Positions 7,892 through 16,120 of a DNA stretch of 33,501 nucleotides are shown piece after piece. Below the pieces are notes generated by a model, which saw only the letters and a list, made by a program, of their open reading frames with translations, was not told the DNA's origin and did not search any database. The stretch covers positions 1 to 33,501 of the forward strand of contig JAAEPD010000115.1 in the NCBI GenBank assembly GCA_024222455.1. The letters run 5' to 3'. This DNA comes from Aureispira sp. GTDB lineage: Bacteria; Bacteroidota; Bacteroidia; Chitinophagales; Saprospiraceae. A program made the position numbers and the translations under genes. Position 1 is the first letter of the stretch; every line of letters starts with the position of its first letter.

Positions 7892-7937
7892 TTGTACCTC
7901 AAGACAAAGATACAAAAAAGGTACAAATAAAAACAAA
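7892..7937 (-). promoter_or_regulatory. Promoter with flanking inverted repeat, upstream of the zinc-ribbon HTH gene
   Basis: On the minus strand TATCTTTG (7912-7905) matches the Bacteroidota -7 consensus TAnnTTTG, and TTTG (7937-7934) lies 21 bases upstream as a -33 element. The -7 box is bracketed by an inverted repeat, TTGTACC (7892-7898) and GGTACAA (7920-7926), a possible operator for autoregulation or recombinase arm site. The predicted 5' leader is about 95 bases. Confidence 0.6.
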
Positions 7938-7980
7938 CTATTCACATAACAACACAAAACAAACAGAAGCAACAGGACAT

Positions 7981-8003
7981 AAAAAAAGCCCTAAAAAAGG
8001 GCT
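7981..8003 (-). terminator. Intrinsic terminator downstream of mnmE
   Basis: AGCCC (7987-7991) pairs with GGGCT (7999-8003) around a 7-base A/T loop. Read on the minus strand, the hairpin is followed by a run of seven T (7987-7981, the first of them pairing with the 5' A), as expected for a rho-independent terminator after mnmE, whose stop codon is 47 bases away. Confidence 0.7.
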
Positions 8004-8049
8004 CTACAGTACTATTATTTATTTTTAATATTTATTTACTTTGCGGCGG

Positions 8050-8067
8050 TTACTTTCCAATACAGAA
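8050..8067 (-). other. Candidate attachment site: last 18 bases of mnmE
   Basis: On the minus strand the mnmE 3' end reads TTCTGTATTGGAAAGTAA, encoding the invariant tail FCIGK plus stop. SGI1 and related islands are known to integrate with a tyrosine recombinase at this very position of mnmE (trmE/thdF), and the bases here are very close to that core as I recall it. A mobile element carrying a tyrosine recombinase lies immediately next to it. The second copy expected at the far end of the element lies outside the window, so the site is unproven. Confidence 0.5.
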
Positions 8068-9489
8068 ATTGGAGAAAATATTACCCAACAGATCATCCGT
8101 AGAAATTTCACCAGTTATTTCTCCTAAATGATGCAGTGCATGACGAATATCCATTGCCAAAAAATCACCTGTTATCCCCATCTGTAAGCCTTCCAAAACC
8201 TTATCTAAAGACTCATTCGATTTTTGCAGAGCTTCATAGTGTCTAAGGTTGGAAACCACTACATCTCCTTGCATTAACTCACCATCCAACACTGCATTAT
8301 ACAAATCCTCTTTTAGACCATCTAAGCCTCTCTTTTCTTTTGCGGTGATTTCTCTATAGTAAAACCCTTTAGTGCCTAAATCTTCAAAAATTTGATCCCA
8401 GCCCTTTTCGCTTGCCTCTTTTTCCATATGGTAACGAACATTATCATGGATACTATAATATTCATCGCACTTATTAGCAATCATTAAAACCTTCATGCCC
8501 TCTTTATAAAGCTTATCTAAGTCTGCTTTAACATCAGGAGCTTTTAGAGTTGTCATATCATAAACATAAACCAAAATTGAAGATTGCGCCACTTTTTCTA
8601 GTGTTTTTTCCACGCCAATAGCCTCTATTTGATCTCCTGCTTCTCTAATACCAGCAGTATCAATTAGCCTAAACTCAACACCTTTTATATTCAAAACCTC
8701 CTCGATGGTATCTCTAGTTGTTCCTGCTATAGCAGATACTATTGCTCGATCTTCATTGAGCAGAGCATTGAGTAAAGTAGATTTACCAGCATTGGGACGA
8801 CCTGCAATCACCGTATTGATACCATTCTTAATAGCATTCCCTAACTGGAAAGAATCTAATAAGCGTTTTAGTAAGGTTTGTATTTTATTCACCAATTCTT
8901 TAAGATCATCTCTATCTGCAAACTCAACATCTTCCTCTCCAAAATCTAGTTCTAACTCAATTAAGCTCGCAAAATGGATTAAATCTTCTCTAAGTTTTTG
9001 AATCTCATCCGAAAAGCCTCCTCGCATTTGCTGCAAGGCTAGTTGATGAGCAGACTCCGAATCTGCAGAGATCAAATCAGCAACAGCTTCTGCCTGAGAA
9101 AGATCCATTTGACCATTTAGAAAAGCACGTAAAGTAAACTCCCCCTCTCTAGCCATTCGAGCACCTTGACGCAAAAACAGCTCAATCAATCGTTGTTGTA
9201 TAAATCGAGAGCCATGACAAGAAACTTCTACTACATTCTCTTTAGTATAGGAGTTGGGTTCTTTAAATAAAGAAACTAGCACTTGGTCTACAATTACATT
9301 TTTTTCGTCTCGGATATATCCTAAATGGATGGTGTGTGTAGCTTGTTCAATGAGTTTTTTGCTCTTAAATAAATTATCAACTATAGTTATTGCATTCTTC
9401 CCAGAAAGGCGAATAACTGCAATAGCACCACTTCCAGCAGGAGTAGCTATAGCAACAATAGTCTCATCGAGATCAAAAGAATTATACAT
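8050..9489 (-). CDS. mnmE: tRNA modification GTPase MnmE
   Basis: MnmE with MnmG installs the aminomethyl-type group on C5 of wobble uridine 34 in several tRNAs, in the cytoplasm, using GTP hydrolysis and a folate cofactor. The 479-residue product has the N-terminal folate-binding domain (IVAIATPAGSGAIAVIRLSG at about 11-30), the GTPase motifs GRPNAGKS (G1, near 232), GTTRDTIEE (G2), DTAG (G3) and NKCDE (G4), and the invariant C-terminus FCIGK with the catalytic Cys. It is complete, so any element insertion at its 3' end has restored the reading frame. It is divergent from the phosphatase gene, with 149 bases between them. Confidence 0.98.
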   Translation of the reverse strand: MYNSFDLDETIVAIATPAGSGAIAVIRLSGKNAITIVDNLFKSKKLIEQATHTIHLGYIRDEKNVIVDQVLVSLFKEPNSYTKENVVEVSCHGSRFIQQRLIELFLRQGARMAREGEFTLRAFLNGQMDLSQAEAVADLISADSESAHQLALQQMRGGFSDEIQKLREDLIHFASLIELELDFGEEDVEFADRDDLKELVNKIQTLLKRLLDSFQLGNAIKNGINTVIAGRPNAGKSTLLNALLNEDRAIVSAIAGTTRDTIEEVLNIKGVEFRLIDTAGIREAGDQIEAIGVEKTLEKVAQSSILVYVYDMTTLKAPDVKADLDKLYKEGMKVLMIANKCDEYYSIHDNVRYHMEKEASEKGWDQIFEDLGTKGFYYREITAKEKRGLDGLKEDLYNAVLDGELMQGDVVVSNLRHYEALQKSNESLDKVLEGLQMGITGDFLAMDIRHALHHLGEITGEISTDDLLGNIFSNFCIGK

Positions 9490-9638
9490 AGAATATTAAT
9501 ATGCGAATTTGAAGATAGCAGATAAAGCAGTTCTTCTCTGTTTTTATTAAATTTGTTTATAATGAAGTTGTTTAAGAATGACCTAATATTTTTAAACAGC
9601 TTCAATTGTTAATAGTACATAAATATAAAATACTACCC

Positions 9639-10091
9639 ATGAAAATACTAATGATCTGTTTAGGTAATATTTGTCGTTCTCCTTTAGCTGAAGGTATATT
9701 GCAACATAAAGCTAATGAATTAGGTTTGGATTGGACTGTCGATTCTGCAGGAACTAGTGCTTATCATGCTGGTGAATTGCCTGACCAACGTTCCATTCAG
9801 GTCGCTCGCCAACATGATTTAGATATAACTTATCAACACTCTAGGCAAATTGTAACTAGCGATCTAAGCAATTTTGATATTATTTATGTTATGGATAGTT
9901 CTAACTACCAAAATGTCCTAAAACTTTGCAAAACTGCTGCACAAAAAGAAAAAGTTCGACTAATCATGAATGAGGTAGAACCTGTTCGAAATATCAATGT
10001 TCCTGATCCTTATTGGGGTGACAATGGTTTTGAGAATGTTTACCAAATGTTGGATAAAGCTTGTGATCAAGTAATTAAGCGTTACCAATAA
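9639..10091 (+). CDS. Low-molecular-weight protein tyrosine phosphatase
   Basis: The product from ATG 9639 is 150 residues, the family's usual size; the longer frame from a TTG at 9606 adds an unlikely 11-residue lead. The active-site P-loop CLGNICRS is at about residues 7-14 (C-X5-R-S), and the general-acid aspartate is in VPDPYWG near residue 123. It dephosphorylates phosphotyrosine in cytoplasmic proteins; in many bacteria such enzymes act on tyrosine kinases of capsule or exopolysaccharide export, but no such kinase is visible nearby. A TAAATTTG box at 9548-9555 could be its -7 element. Confidence 0.95.
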   Translation: MKILMICLGNICRSPLAEGILQHKANELGLDWTVDSAGTSAYHAGELPDQRSIQVARQHDLDITYQHSRQIVTSDLSNFDIIYVMDSSNYQNVLKLCKTAAQKEKVRLIMNEVEPVRNINVPDPYWGDNGFENVYQMLDKACDQVIKRYQ

Positions 10092-10097
10092 GGGAAG

Positions 10098-10116
10098 CCC
10101 CAATTATTCTTTGGGG
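10098..10116. terminator. Short hairpin between convergent genes
   Basis: CCCCAA (10098-10103) pairs with TTGGGG (10111-10116), in the 12-base gap and first codons between the convergent phosphatase and YfhO-family genes. No T run follows on either strand, so its efficiency as an intrinsic terminator is doubtful. Confidence 0.35.
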
Positions 10117-12731
10117 TCTTCTACATTTTCATCTTTATTATCATAAAACATTCCTTCTTCTGCATCATCTTCACTCCTTTCTACAGGACGTTTCTTTTCT
10201 TGAGTAGCATCTTTAGGCTTGTTTTTGATATTGAACCACCAATAAGCAGCACCTAGTATCAACGCAGAGATTAATGATAAATAGAAACCTCTTTGTAAAT
10301 AAGGGACACTATAATTCAACTCTATAGTATGCTTTCCGGCAGGTACTAGCAATGCTGTGAACCCTACATTAGCTAACCTTAACTTGGCTGCTTGACCATC
10401 AATAGTAGCAGACCAACCTTGGTCAAAAGGCATGGAGAAAAACAACAAACCTTCTTTAGCTAAATCGATGTCTCCTTTTATATTATTTTGAGAAAAATCA
10501 GTAATATTCAAAGCTACTTGACCTCTAGATTTTGCATCTGCAGCCAACATATCTAAGGTGTAGTTTGCAGCAATAGTAGTAGTATCATAAAAATTAAATG
10601 CACTAAACTCTGACAATTGATCGTCTTCTATAACTGCTGCATTCAAGAGAGTAATATCCTTTTTCAAATTACTAAGTTTATCAAAAGAAGATCGACTTAA
10701 TACTTGCTCATAAGTAAACCCAAAGGGTATAAAATTCTGATTTTGGAAAACATGTACATCTCCTACTGTTTGTATGGCTTTGTATCCATGTCCTACTTGC
10801 ATATTTGGATCACCTTTAGCCAAAATATACTTATTACTAGCCATCATATTGACCAACTGTCTAGCAGCTAATCCTGGTGCCCATCGAGTTTGTGACTCCA
10901 CCTTAGCATCAATTATCCCAACTGCATCCAAAAATCGAATATAGTTAAGCTGATTAAAAGAGTGATAAGATTTAGTGCCATAATACCCTTGTACCTTAGC
11001 ATCATTAATACTAGAATGTATAGCACCTCCCGAAAAATAAGTCTTTTCTGTTCTATAAAAAGGAGTTTGATCTACAGATGCAACATAAGCCATTGCATCT
11101 TTTGTATAATCATTATAATATTTCTTCTGTGTCAACTCTGCCTTCGTAACTACATCTCGTCCAGTCAAGGTTGGTTTAGAAAAACTAATTAGCTCTATTG
11201 CCACTAATATCAGAAAAATAGGTTTAGTCATTGCTCTAAAACCTTCCATATTCCAAGAGGCAATCAAGGCTGTATACAAGACCAAAAAGAACATTACATA
11301 ACTTTGTGTAGTACTATCTACTACTACTTGATGTGCTGCAGCATTACCAAAGGGATAATACAACAAGCCCATTGTAAATATAAAACCTCCTGCCAATGCT
11401 ATATAATTAACCTTTTTCTCCTTATGTATAAGGTGCAAGCCATAGATAGCCATATACAACATTCCCATAATCACAATAAGAGAATATAAGCGATAGTAAT
11501 CTCCTGCAAATAACCAGACTCCATATCTAAGAAATGGGAAAATCAATGGCAACAGTACTATTCCTAAAAAGACTCCATATATTATTCGTTGACGTTTGGC
11601 CATCAAGGCAAAAGCTTGAGGAATCAATAAGAAGGTAGCTAAACCTGCATAAAGCATGGGGGCCTCTAAGTAATTGTACCATCCTGTAAATTTACTAGCT
11701 GTTCCCAAAAAATCATTGGCAAACATCCGCCCTATAATCGTAATTCCCTGTTTAGCATCTACTGTACTAAACATCGATTTATCACCTAAAGTATCAAAGA
11801 AAGAGGCATCTCCCAACACCCTTGGACTGTTCAACATTTGATCTAACTGAGGTAATAACGAAATACTAGCCATACCTACTCCAATACCTACCAGAGCAGC
11901 CATAGATAAGATAGTTATTCCTGTTTTTTTCAAATCAAATTCATAAACATCTAACATCCTACAAATGCTATATACTCCCAAAAGCAGCCCCATTACAAAA
12001 AGGTTGACTGGTTGAGTGATAACAATAAGCATGACTGCCAAAGGGAAGGACAACCATTTTTTCTTTATCAATAATCGTTCAAATGATAAGAACAACAAAG
12101 CCATATACAGACCTTCTGTCGTAAATATATACCAACCACTCCCTATCATCATAAATCCACTAAAGGCATAGAGCATAGCTCCGACTATAGATGGATAGTA
12201 GCTTAGCTTCATAGTTCTCAAGTAGGCATAAAATGCAGCTCCAGCTAATAATATCTTAGAAAACTCAATAAATGCAATTCCTTTTGCTAGGTTTTCCTGT
12301 CCCCAAAAAGAACATAAAAACCAGTTGAATGGATCTACAATACTAAATGGTAAAATATTTTGTCCCATTCCTTGCCTGAAAGACCAAGCAGGAATACCTT
12401 CTGTTCCCAAATATTCGGAAATCAGATAGAGGTTAGGATAAAATACATTGATGGTATCACTCCCTATATCCTTGAACAAGAACACATCATTGCCTAATAA
12501 AAAACCTCCATATATAGATATAGCTATAAAAAACAAAGCTCCTAATGCTACATATTTAGACTTGTCGCCCAACGTTTGTTCAAAAAGATCTACAGCTACT
12601 TTTGGCATCTTTTTTACAGATTCTTTTTTTGCAGATACTTCTGTTTTTTGAACCTTCTTGGAGCTAGCTTTTGTTTTTGCAGCATCCTTTTTTTGCTGTT
12701 TTTTTCTTTTGTTGGATGGTTTCTTAGCCAT
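10104..12731 (-). CDS. YfhO-family multi-pass membrane protein
   Basis: An 875-residue inner-membrane protein. The N-terminal about 45 residues are extremely lysine-rich and cytoplasmic. About a dozen TM helices follow (residues about 58 to 510), then a large extracytoplasmic part ending in a typical YfhO stretch (FDQGWSATIDG, then GFTALLVPAGKHTIELNY near 790-825) and a last TM at about 825-845, with an acidic C-terminal tail (KKRPVERSEDDAEEG). YfhO proteins resemble GT-C glycosyltransferases and in Firmicutes assist glycosylation of lipoteichoic acid; the substrate in Bacteroidota is not established. It appears monocistronic. Confidence 0.9.
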   Translation of the reverse strand: MAKKPSNKRKKQQKKDAAKTKASSKKVQKTEVSAKKESVKKMPKVAVDLFEQTLGDKSKYVALGALFFIAISIYGGFLLGNDVFLFKDIGSDTINVFYPNLYLISEYLGTEGIPAWSFRQGMGQNILPFSIVDPFNWFLCSFWGQENLAKGIAFIEFSKILLAGAAFYAYLRTMKLSYYPSIVGAMLYAFSGFMMIGSGWYIFTTEGLYMALLFLSFERLLIKKKWLSFPLAVMLIVITQPVNLFVMGLLLGVYSICRMLDVYEFDLKKTGITILSMAALVGIGVGMASISLLPQLDQMLNSPRVLGDASFFDTLGDKSMFSTVDAKQGITIIGRMFANDFLGTASKFTGWYNYLEAPMLYAGLATFLLIPQAFALMAKRQRIIYGVFLGIVLLPLIFPFLRYGVWLFAGDYYRLYSLIVIMGMLYMAIYGLHLIHKEKKVNYIALAGGFIFTMGLLYYPFGNAAAHQVVVDSTTQSYVMFFLVLYTALIASWNMEGFRAMTKPIFLILVAIELISFSKPTLTGRDVVTKAELTQKKYYNDYTKDAMAYVASVDQTPFYRTEKTYFSGGAIHSSINDAKVQGYYGTKSYHSFNQLNYIRFLDAVGIIDAKVESQTRWAPGLAARQLVNMMASNKYILAKGDPNMQVGHGYKAIQTVGDVHVFQNQNFIPFGFTYEQVLSRSSFDKLSNLKKDITLLNAAVIEDDQLSEFSAFNFYDTTTIAANYTLDMLAADAKSRGQVALNITDFSQNNIKGDIDLAKEGLLFFSMPFDQGWSATIDGQAAKLRLANVGFTALLVPAGKHTIELNYSVPYLQRGFYLSLISALILGAAYWWFNIKNKPKDATQEKKRPVERSEDDAEEGMFYDNKDENVEDPKE

Positions 12732-12839
12732 ATTGATTAAATATTTATGATCACTAGTTTAGGTAGGACTATCCAAAGGTAATAAGAAGCCCTCTAATAT
12801 CAAGCTTTTAGGTCTACAAATACATGCTTCTTAAACGCA

Positions 12840-12873
12840 AAAGCACCTTTCTTCATAAGAAGAAAGGTGCTTT
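12840..12873 (-). terminator. Strong hairpin terminator of the exb operon
   Basis: AAAGCACCTTTCTTC (12840-12854) is exactly complementary to 12859-12873, a 15-bp perfect stem with the 4-base loop ATAA. On the minus strand it lies 21 bases after the last exbD stop and ends in TTTT. It may also act on readthrough toward the YfhO gene. Confidence 0.8.
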
Positions 12874-12894
12874 ATAGCTAAAACTTAAAATTTC

Positions 12895-13374
12895 TTATTC
12901 TGGTAGTTCTCCGCGATCAGCAGCTAAATAACTTACTTTACGGAAATCTATCTTACGCAATTCTGTTTTTACATCTGTTACAATACCCATCTTGACGCCT
13001 TCATCTACACGCATTGCAGCAGTCATTGCTCTGTGCAATTTAGGGTTAGGCACTTTATCCTTTTCATTATTAATGAATTGAGGGATATCCGCAGGATCAG
13101 CAAATTGATCATTCAATTGTATCCGAGGAGCTGTACCAAAGATTCTAGCGTATTTCGCAGTTGGACTACCAATAAAGATGTGACTTACTAATGATTTTTT
13201 CTCCAATTTTTGGAGCTCAGTAGCTGTAGGCACTTGAATCTTTACCTTTAGTTCACTATCACGCATTTTTGTTACTACCATAAAGAAGAATAATAACATA
13301 AATACGATATCTGGCAGTGATGCAGTGGTAATCGCAGGAGCGTCCTTTTTATTCTTTTTAGAAAACTTAGCCAT
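12895..13374 (-). CDS. exbD: ExbD/TolR-type proton-channel subunit (third ExbD)
   Basis: This 159-residue protein has one N-terminal TM with the essential aspartate (SLPDIVFMLLFFFMV, Asp near 22) and a periplasmic domain, the ExbD build. ExbB-ExbD complexes use the proton gradient to energise TonB and outer-membrane transport. It differs from the two upstream ExbD copies: the start is KKNKKDAP-rich, the body is shorter, and the tail lacks their shared SEAEPT motif. It is the last gene of the operon, 56 bases after the previous one. A structural role distinct from the paralogues is possible. Confidence 0.93.
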   Translation of the reverse strand: MAKFSKKNKKDAPAITTASLPDIVFMLLFFFMVVTKMRDSELKVKIQVPTATELQKLEKKSLVSHIFIGSPTAKYARIFGTAPRIQLNDQFADPADIPQFINNEKDKVPNPKLHRAMTAAMRVDEGVKMGIVTDVKTELRKIDFRKVSYLAADRGELPE

Positions 13375-13430
13375 AATAGCAAGTGTTATAAATATTTTTA
13401 GAATTAGAGTTAAATCAACCCTCTTAAAAT

Positions 13431-13976
13431 TTACCCCTTATCAAAGTCTGTTGGTTCTGCTTCTGAAATAACCAAAGGTATCTCTTGGCGAACCTCTTTA
13501 CGTTGCTCTGGCAATAAATCCTTGTATTTTGCATTCCACTTTTGGATAGCTATATCGTCCCATAATTCGCGATAAGCTGCCTTCAGTTCATTGTATGTAC
13601 CCAAATATTTTTTGTAAGAAGTACCCTTATCATTAATAAGAGATACTACTGCTTTTTTAGGGGTTGAAGGCCAAATTTCCTTTTTATCTTGATTCAAGAT
13701 AAACTCTTTAGCAAACGCTCGCAGTTTATTTAACTCCATAGTTTCTCCTCGCACCAACAACTCATCATTTGCATTAATCTGAATATCCAAAACTTGACGT
13801 CTAGGTATTTCTCGTTTAGTTTTATCCTCTTGATAAGGAGGTAACAAACTCATAATCCCTGCATCCGACTGGATTGTTGTTGTCACTAAGAAGAAGATAA
13901 GCAATAAAAATGCTACATCTGCCATTGACCCTGCACCCAATTTGGGTAACTTTCTCTTTTTTCCGATCATAACCAT
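13431..13976 (-). CDS. exbD: ExbD-type proton-channel subunit (second ExbD)
   Basis: A 181-residue ExbD with the TM motif SMADVAFLLLIFFLVTTTIQ, including the proton-relay Asp near residue 20, and a long periplasmic part. It is a close paralogue of the next upstream gene: both share LPPY after the TM, a GTSYxxYxGxYNELKAAY segment near residues 125-145, and an identical PLVISEAEPT tail near the end. The pair looks like a tandem duplication retained within the operon, perhaps forming a heteromeric ExbD dimer in the ExbB pore. Confidence 0.94.
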   Translation of the reverse strand: MVMIGKKRKLPKLGAGSMADVAFLLLIFFLVTTTIQSDAGIMSLLPPYQEDKTKREIPRRQVLDIQINANDELLVRGETMELNKLRAFAKEFILNQDKKEIWPSTPKKAVVSLINDKGTSYKKYLGTYNELKAAYRELWDDIAIQKWNAKYKDLLPEQRKEVRQEIPLVISEAEPTDFDKG

Positions 13977-14056
13977 CTCATTTATTTTGTTAGTAAAATA
14001 GACTGAGATAGTATTCTGAAAGGCCCTTTTAGAATATTGAGTAGTTTATTCTCTGC

Positions 14057-14599
14057 TTATTGAGGAGCATCATCAAACGATGTAGGCTCTGCTTCTGAGA
14101 TAACCAACGGAATATTTGAACGTACATCTTTTCGTTCTTCTTTGGTTAAATCAGGATATGCTCTGCTATACTTTGCTTGAGCAGCATCTTCCCAAAGCTC
14201 ATTATAAGCAGCTTTTAGTTCATTGTATACTCCCACGTAAGTACCATAAGAAGTACCGTTATCATTCAATAATGAAATAACAGCCTTTTTAGGCGACTCT
14301 GACAAATCTGCACGTTTAGTAGGATTCAGAATAAACTCTTTGGCAAACTCACGGATATTCTCCAATTTCATGGGTTTATCACGTACCAATATCTGATCCA
14401 TTGCGTTGATTTGCACAGCAAATACGTTACGAATATTTTTCTTTTCGGGTGGTGGCGGCTCCTCTACATAAGGAGGAAGCAAGACACTAAGTCCTGAGTC
14501 GGTCTGAATGGTAGTTGTTACCAAAAAGAACACCAACAACAAGAAAGCAATATCTGCCATTGACCCTGCATTGATTTCTGGAACTTTTCTCCTAGCCAT
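14057..14599 (-). CDS. exbD: ExbD-type proton-channel subunit (first ExbD)
   Basis: A 180-residue ExbD: basic start MARRKVPEINAG, TM helix SMADIAFLLLVFFLVTTTIQ with Asp near residue 16, then a proline-rich linker (VEEPPPPEKK) and periplasmic domain. It is the paralogue of the following gene with the same GTSYGTYVGVYNELKAAY segment and PLVISEAEPT tail. Bacteroidota commonly encode two ExbD proteins beside one ExbB. It starts 35 bases after the upstream membrane-protein gene. Confidence 0.94.
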   Translation of the reverse strand: MARRKVPEINAGSMADIAFLLLVFFLVTTTIQTDSGLSVLLPPYVEEPPPPEKKNIRNVFAVQINAMDQILVRDKPMKLENIREFAKEFILNPTKRADLSESPKKAVISLLNDNGTSYGTYVGVYNELKAAYNELWEDAAQAKYSRAYPDLTKEERKDVRSNIPLVISEAEPTSFDDAPQ

Positions 14600-14634
14600 A
14601 ATTTATAGTAATGAGCTAATTTGAAAATATAGGC

Positions 14635-15159
14635 CTATTGCCCCTTAATAAAGTCACGAATAGCTGCAGCTAAAACTAAGACAAACGCAACAATCATCAT
14701 TACATATCCAAAAAGGATAAGTCCGTCAGCAAATTTGACAGCAGATGTTTGTGTTTCGCCAACTTTGAAATTAGCCACTTGTTCAGCTGTTAGCAAAGAA
14801 TCATCACTCTTGAACATTTCAACAGTAACAGTACCATCACCCATAGCATTTGTAATAAAATACAATACTATCATTACACCTACACCTATTAGGATTTTGA
14901 CAGAATCCTTAGGATTCATTGCCATATAGATGACTGGTGCAATTATAGTAACTGCAATAGCTACTATAAGTAAAAAGTAAGCTGCATACAACCCAAAATT
15001 AAATAGGTCAGAATGATTCTTATTTAACTCTTCGATATTGGGATTCCCGTCAGGATATCCTCCTAAAATTATTGCAAAAGTAAGTATAGCCAACACAGCA
15101 CCAAGTCCGAATCCGATGGCTACACCATATTTTTTCAAAAACTGATATGCTCCTATCAT
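14635..15159 (-). CDS. Four-TM protein of unknown function in the exb operon
   Basis: A 174-residue membrane protein with hydrophobic segments at about 12-31, 56-80, 88-106 and 147-168, ending in a short basic cytoplasmic tail (RDFIKGQ). A roughly 35-residue polar loop lies between TM3 and TM4. I do not recognise a named domain. It sits between exbB (37 bases upstream) and exbD (35 bases downstream) in the same transcript, so it is probably an accessory of this ExbBD motor, perhaps for assembly or for linking it to a partner. Comparable small membrane proteins are known to me at this position in other Bacteroidota, but I cannot name one with a proven function. Confidence 0.85.
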   Translation of the reverse strand: MIGAYQFLKKYGVAIGFGLGAVLAILTFAIILGGYPDGNPNIEELNKNHSDLFNFGLYAAYFLLIVAIAVTIIAPVIYMAMNPKDSVKILIGVGVMIVLYFITNAMGDGTVTVEMFKSDDSLLTAEQVANFKVGETQTSAVKFADGLILFGYVMMIVAFVLVLAAAIRDFIKGQ

Positions 15160-15196
15160 GAGTGATATAGTTTTTTATAAGATTTGTAAGACAAGA

Positions 15197-16042
15197 CTAT
15201 GCTTCGTTATTATTAGTACTGTTACCACCAAAGGCTACAGCTCTATTATCTATCAAGATATCTACTAAACCAATAGTTGCATCTTCCATAGAGTTAACAA
15301 GGCCATCTACTTTTGAAGTAATATAGTTGTAAAAGATTTGAAGGATAATTGCTACGATCAAACCAAATACTGTAGTCAAAAGTGCTACCTTAATACCACC
15401 TGCTACTAATGAAGGTTGGATATCACCAGCACTTTGGATCGCATCAAATGCTTCGATCATACCAAGTACTGTACCCATAAATCCTAACATCGGAGCTAAG
15501 GCAATAAATAATGCTAACCAAACTAGACCTTTTTCTAAAAGTCCCATTTGTACGCTACCATTAGATACAATAGCTTTTTCAACTGCATCAATACCTTCAT
15601 CTACACGACGAAGACCTTCTCCAAGCACCTCTGCTGTTGGGCCAGGCGTTGATTTACAGATGTTTTTAGCAGCTTCGACATCACCATTAGAAATGGCGCC
15701 CTCTAACTGGCCTAATAATTTCTTAGTGTTGACAGTAGCCAAACTAAGCGTAATAATACGCTCAATAGCGACAGCTAATCCTAAGATTAAACAAACTAAT
15801 ACGATGGCCATAAATTGCCATCCACCATCGATGAAGTATTTTTTTACAACTTGATGTGCAGAACGCTCTATCACTGGTTCGTCAGCGTTGACAGGCGTTG
15901 GTGCTGGTGGGTTGTCAGGTGTAGTCACTGGTGGCTGATCTTGCGTTACAGCAGGACTATCTGGATCTTGAGCATAAGCAGTGTTGTTGTAAGCGAAAAC
16001 GCTCAAAAACATCACCAACATTAAAGCAAAACACTTTTTCAT
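15197..16042 (-). CDS. exbB: MotA/TolQ/ExbB proton-channel protein
   Basis: A 281-residue ExbB-type subunit. Residues 1-25 look like a cleavable signal peptide (LMLVMFLSVFAYNNTAYAQ), followed by a Pro/Asp-rich periplasmic stretch to about residue 55, an N-terminal extension usual in Bacteroidota. TM helices lie at about 75-95, 170-190 and 210-235. The conserved core LAPMLGFMGTVLGMIEAF and the following LLTTVFGLIVAI carry the pore threonines of the family. With ExbD it forms the proton-driven motor that energises TonB. It is the first gene of the five-gene operon, starting 78 bases after tRNA-Ser on the same strand with no clear promoter between, so partial co-transcription is possible. Confidence 0.95.
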   Translation of the reverse strand: MKKCFALMLVMFLSVFAYNNTAYAQDPDSPAVTQDQPPVTTPDNPPAPTPVNADEPVIERSAHQVVKKYFIDGGWQFMAIVLVCLILGLAVAIERIITLSLATVNTKKLLGQLEGAISNGDVEAAKNICKSTPGPTAEVLGEGLRRVDEGIDAVEKAIVSNGSVQMGLLEKGLVWLALFIALAPMLGFMGTVLGMIEAFDAIQSAGDIQPSLVAGGIKVALLTTVFGLIVAIILQIFYNYITSKVDGLVNSMEDATIGLVDILIDNRAVAFGGNSTNNNEA

Positions 16043-16120
16043 AACTAAAGAGGGTTTTACAATTATTTATTTGAAAATAAAATTACTTGGTATTAAAAAA
16101 AATCTCTATTCCTAAAACAA

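Larger units (their letters stand above)
1..8049. mobile_element. End of an integrative element inserted next to mnmE (left part outside window)
   Basis: The genes between the left edge and the mnmE 3' end form a same-strand module typical of integrative mobilizable elements or phage satellites: tyrosine recombinase (4505-5656), two small excisionase-type HTH proteins, an SF3 helicase and a primase/toprim-like protein. No housekeeping gene lies among them, and genes to the right of 8050 are ordinary chromosomal genes. The right boundary is inferred to lie between the last element gene (start at 7803) and the mnmE stop codon; the left boundary is outside the window. No relaxase, capsid or conjugation gene is visible here, so the choice between mobilizable element and phage satellite is open. 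Confidence 0.75.
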
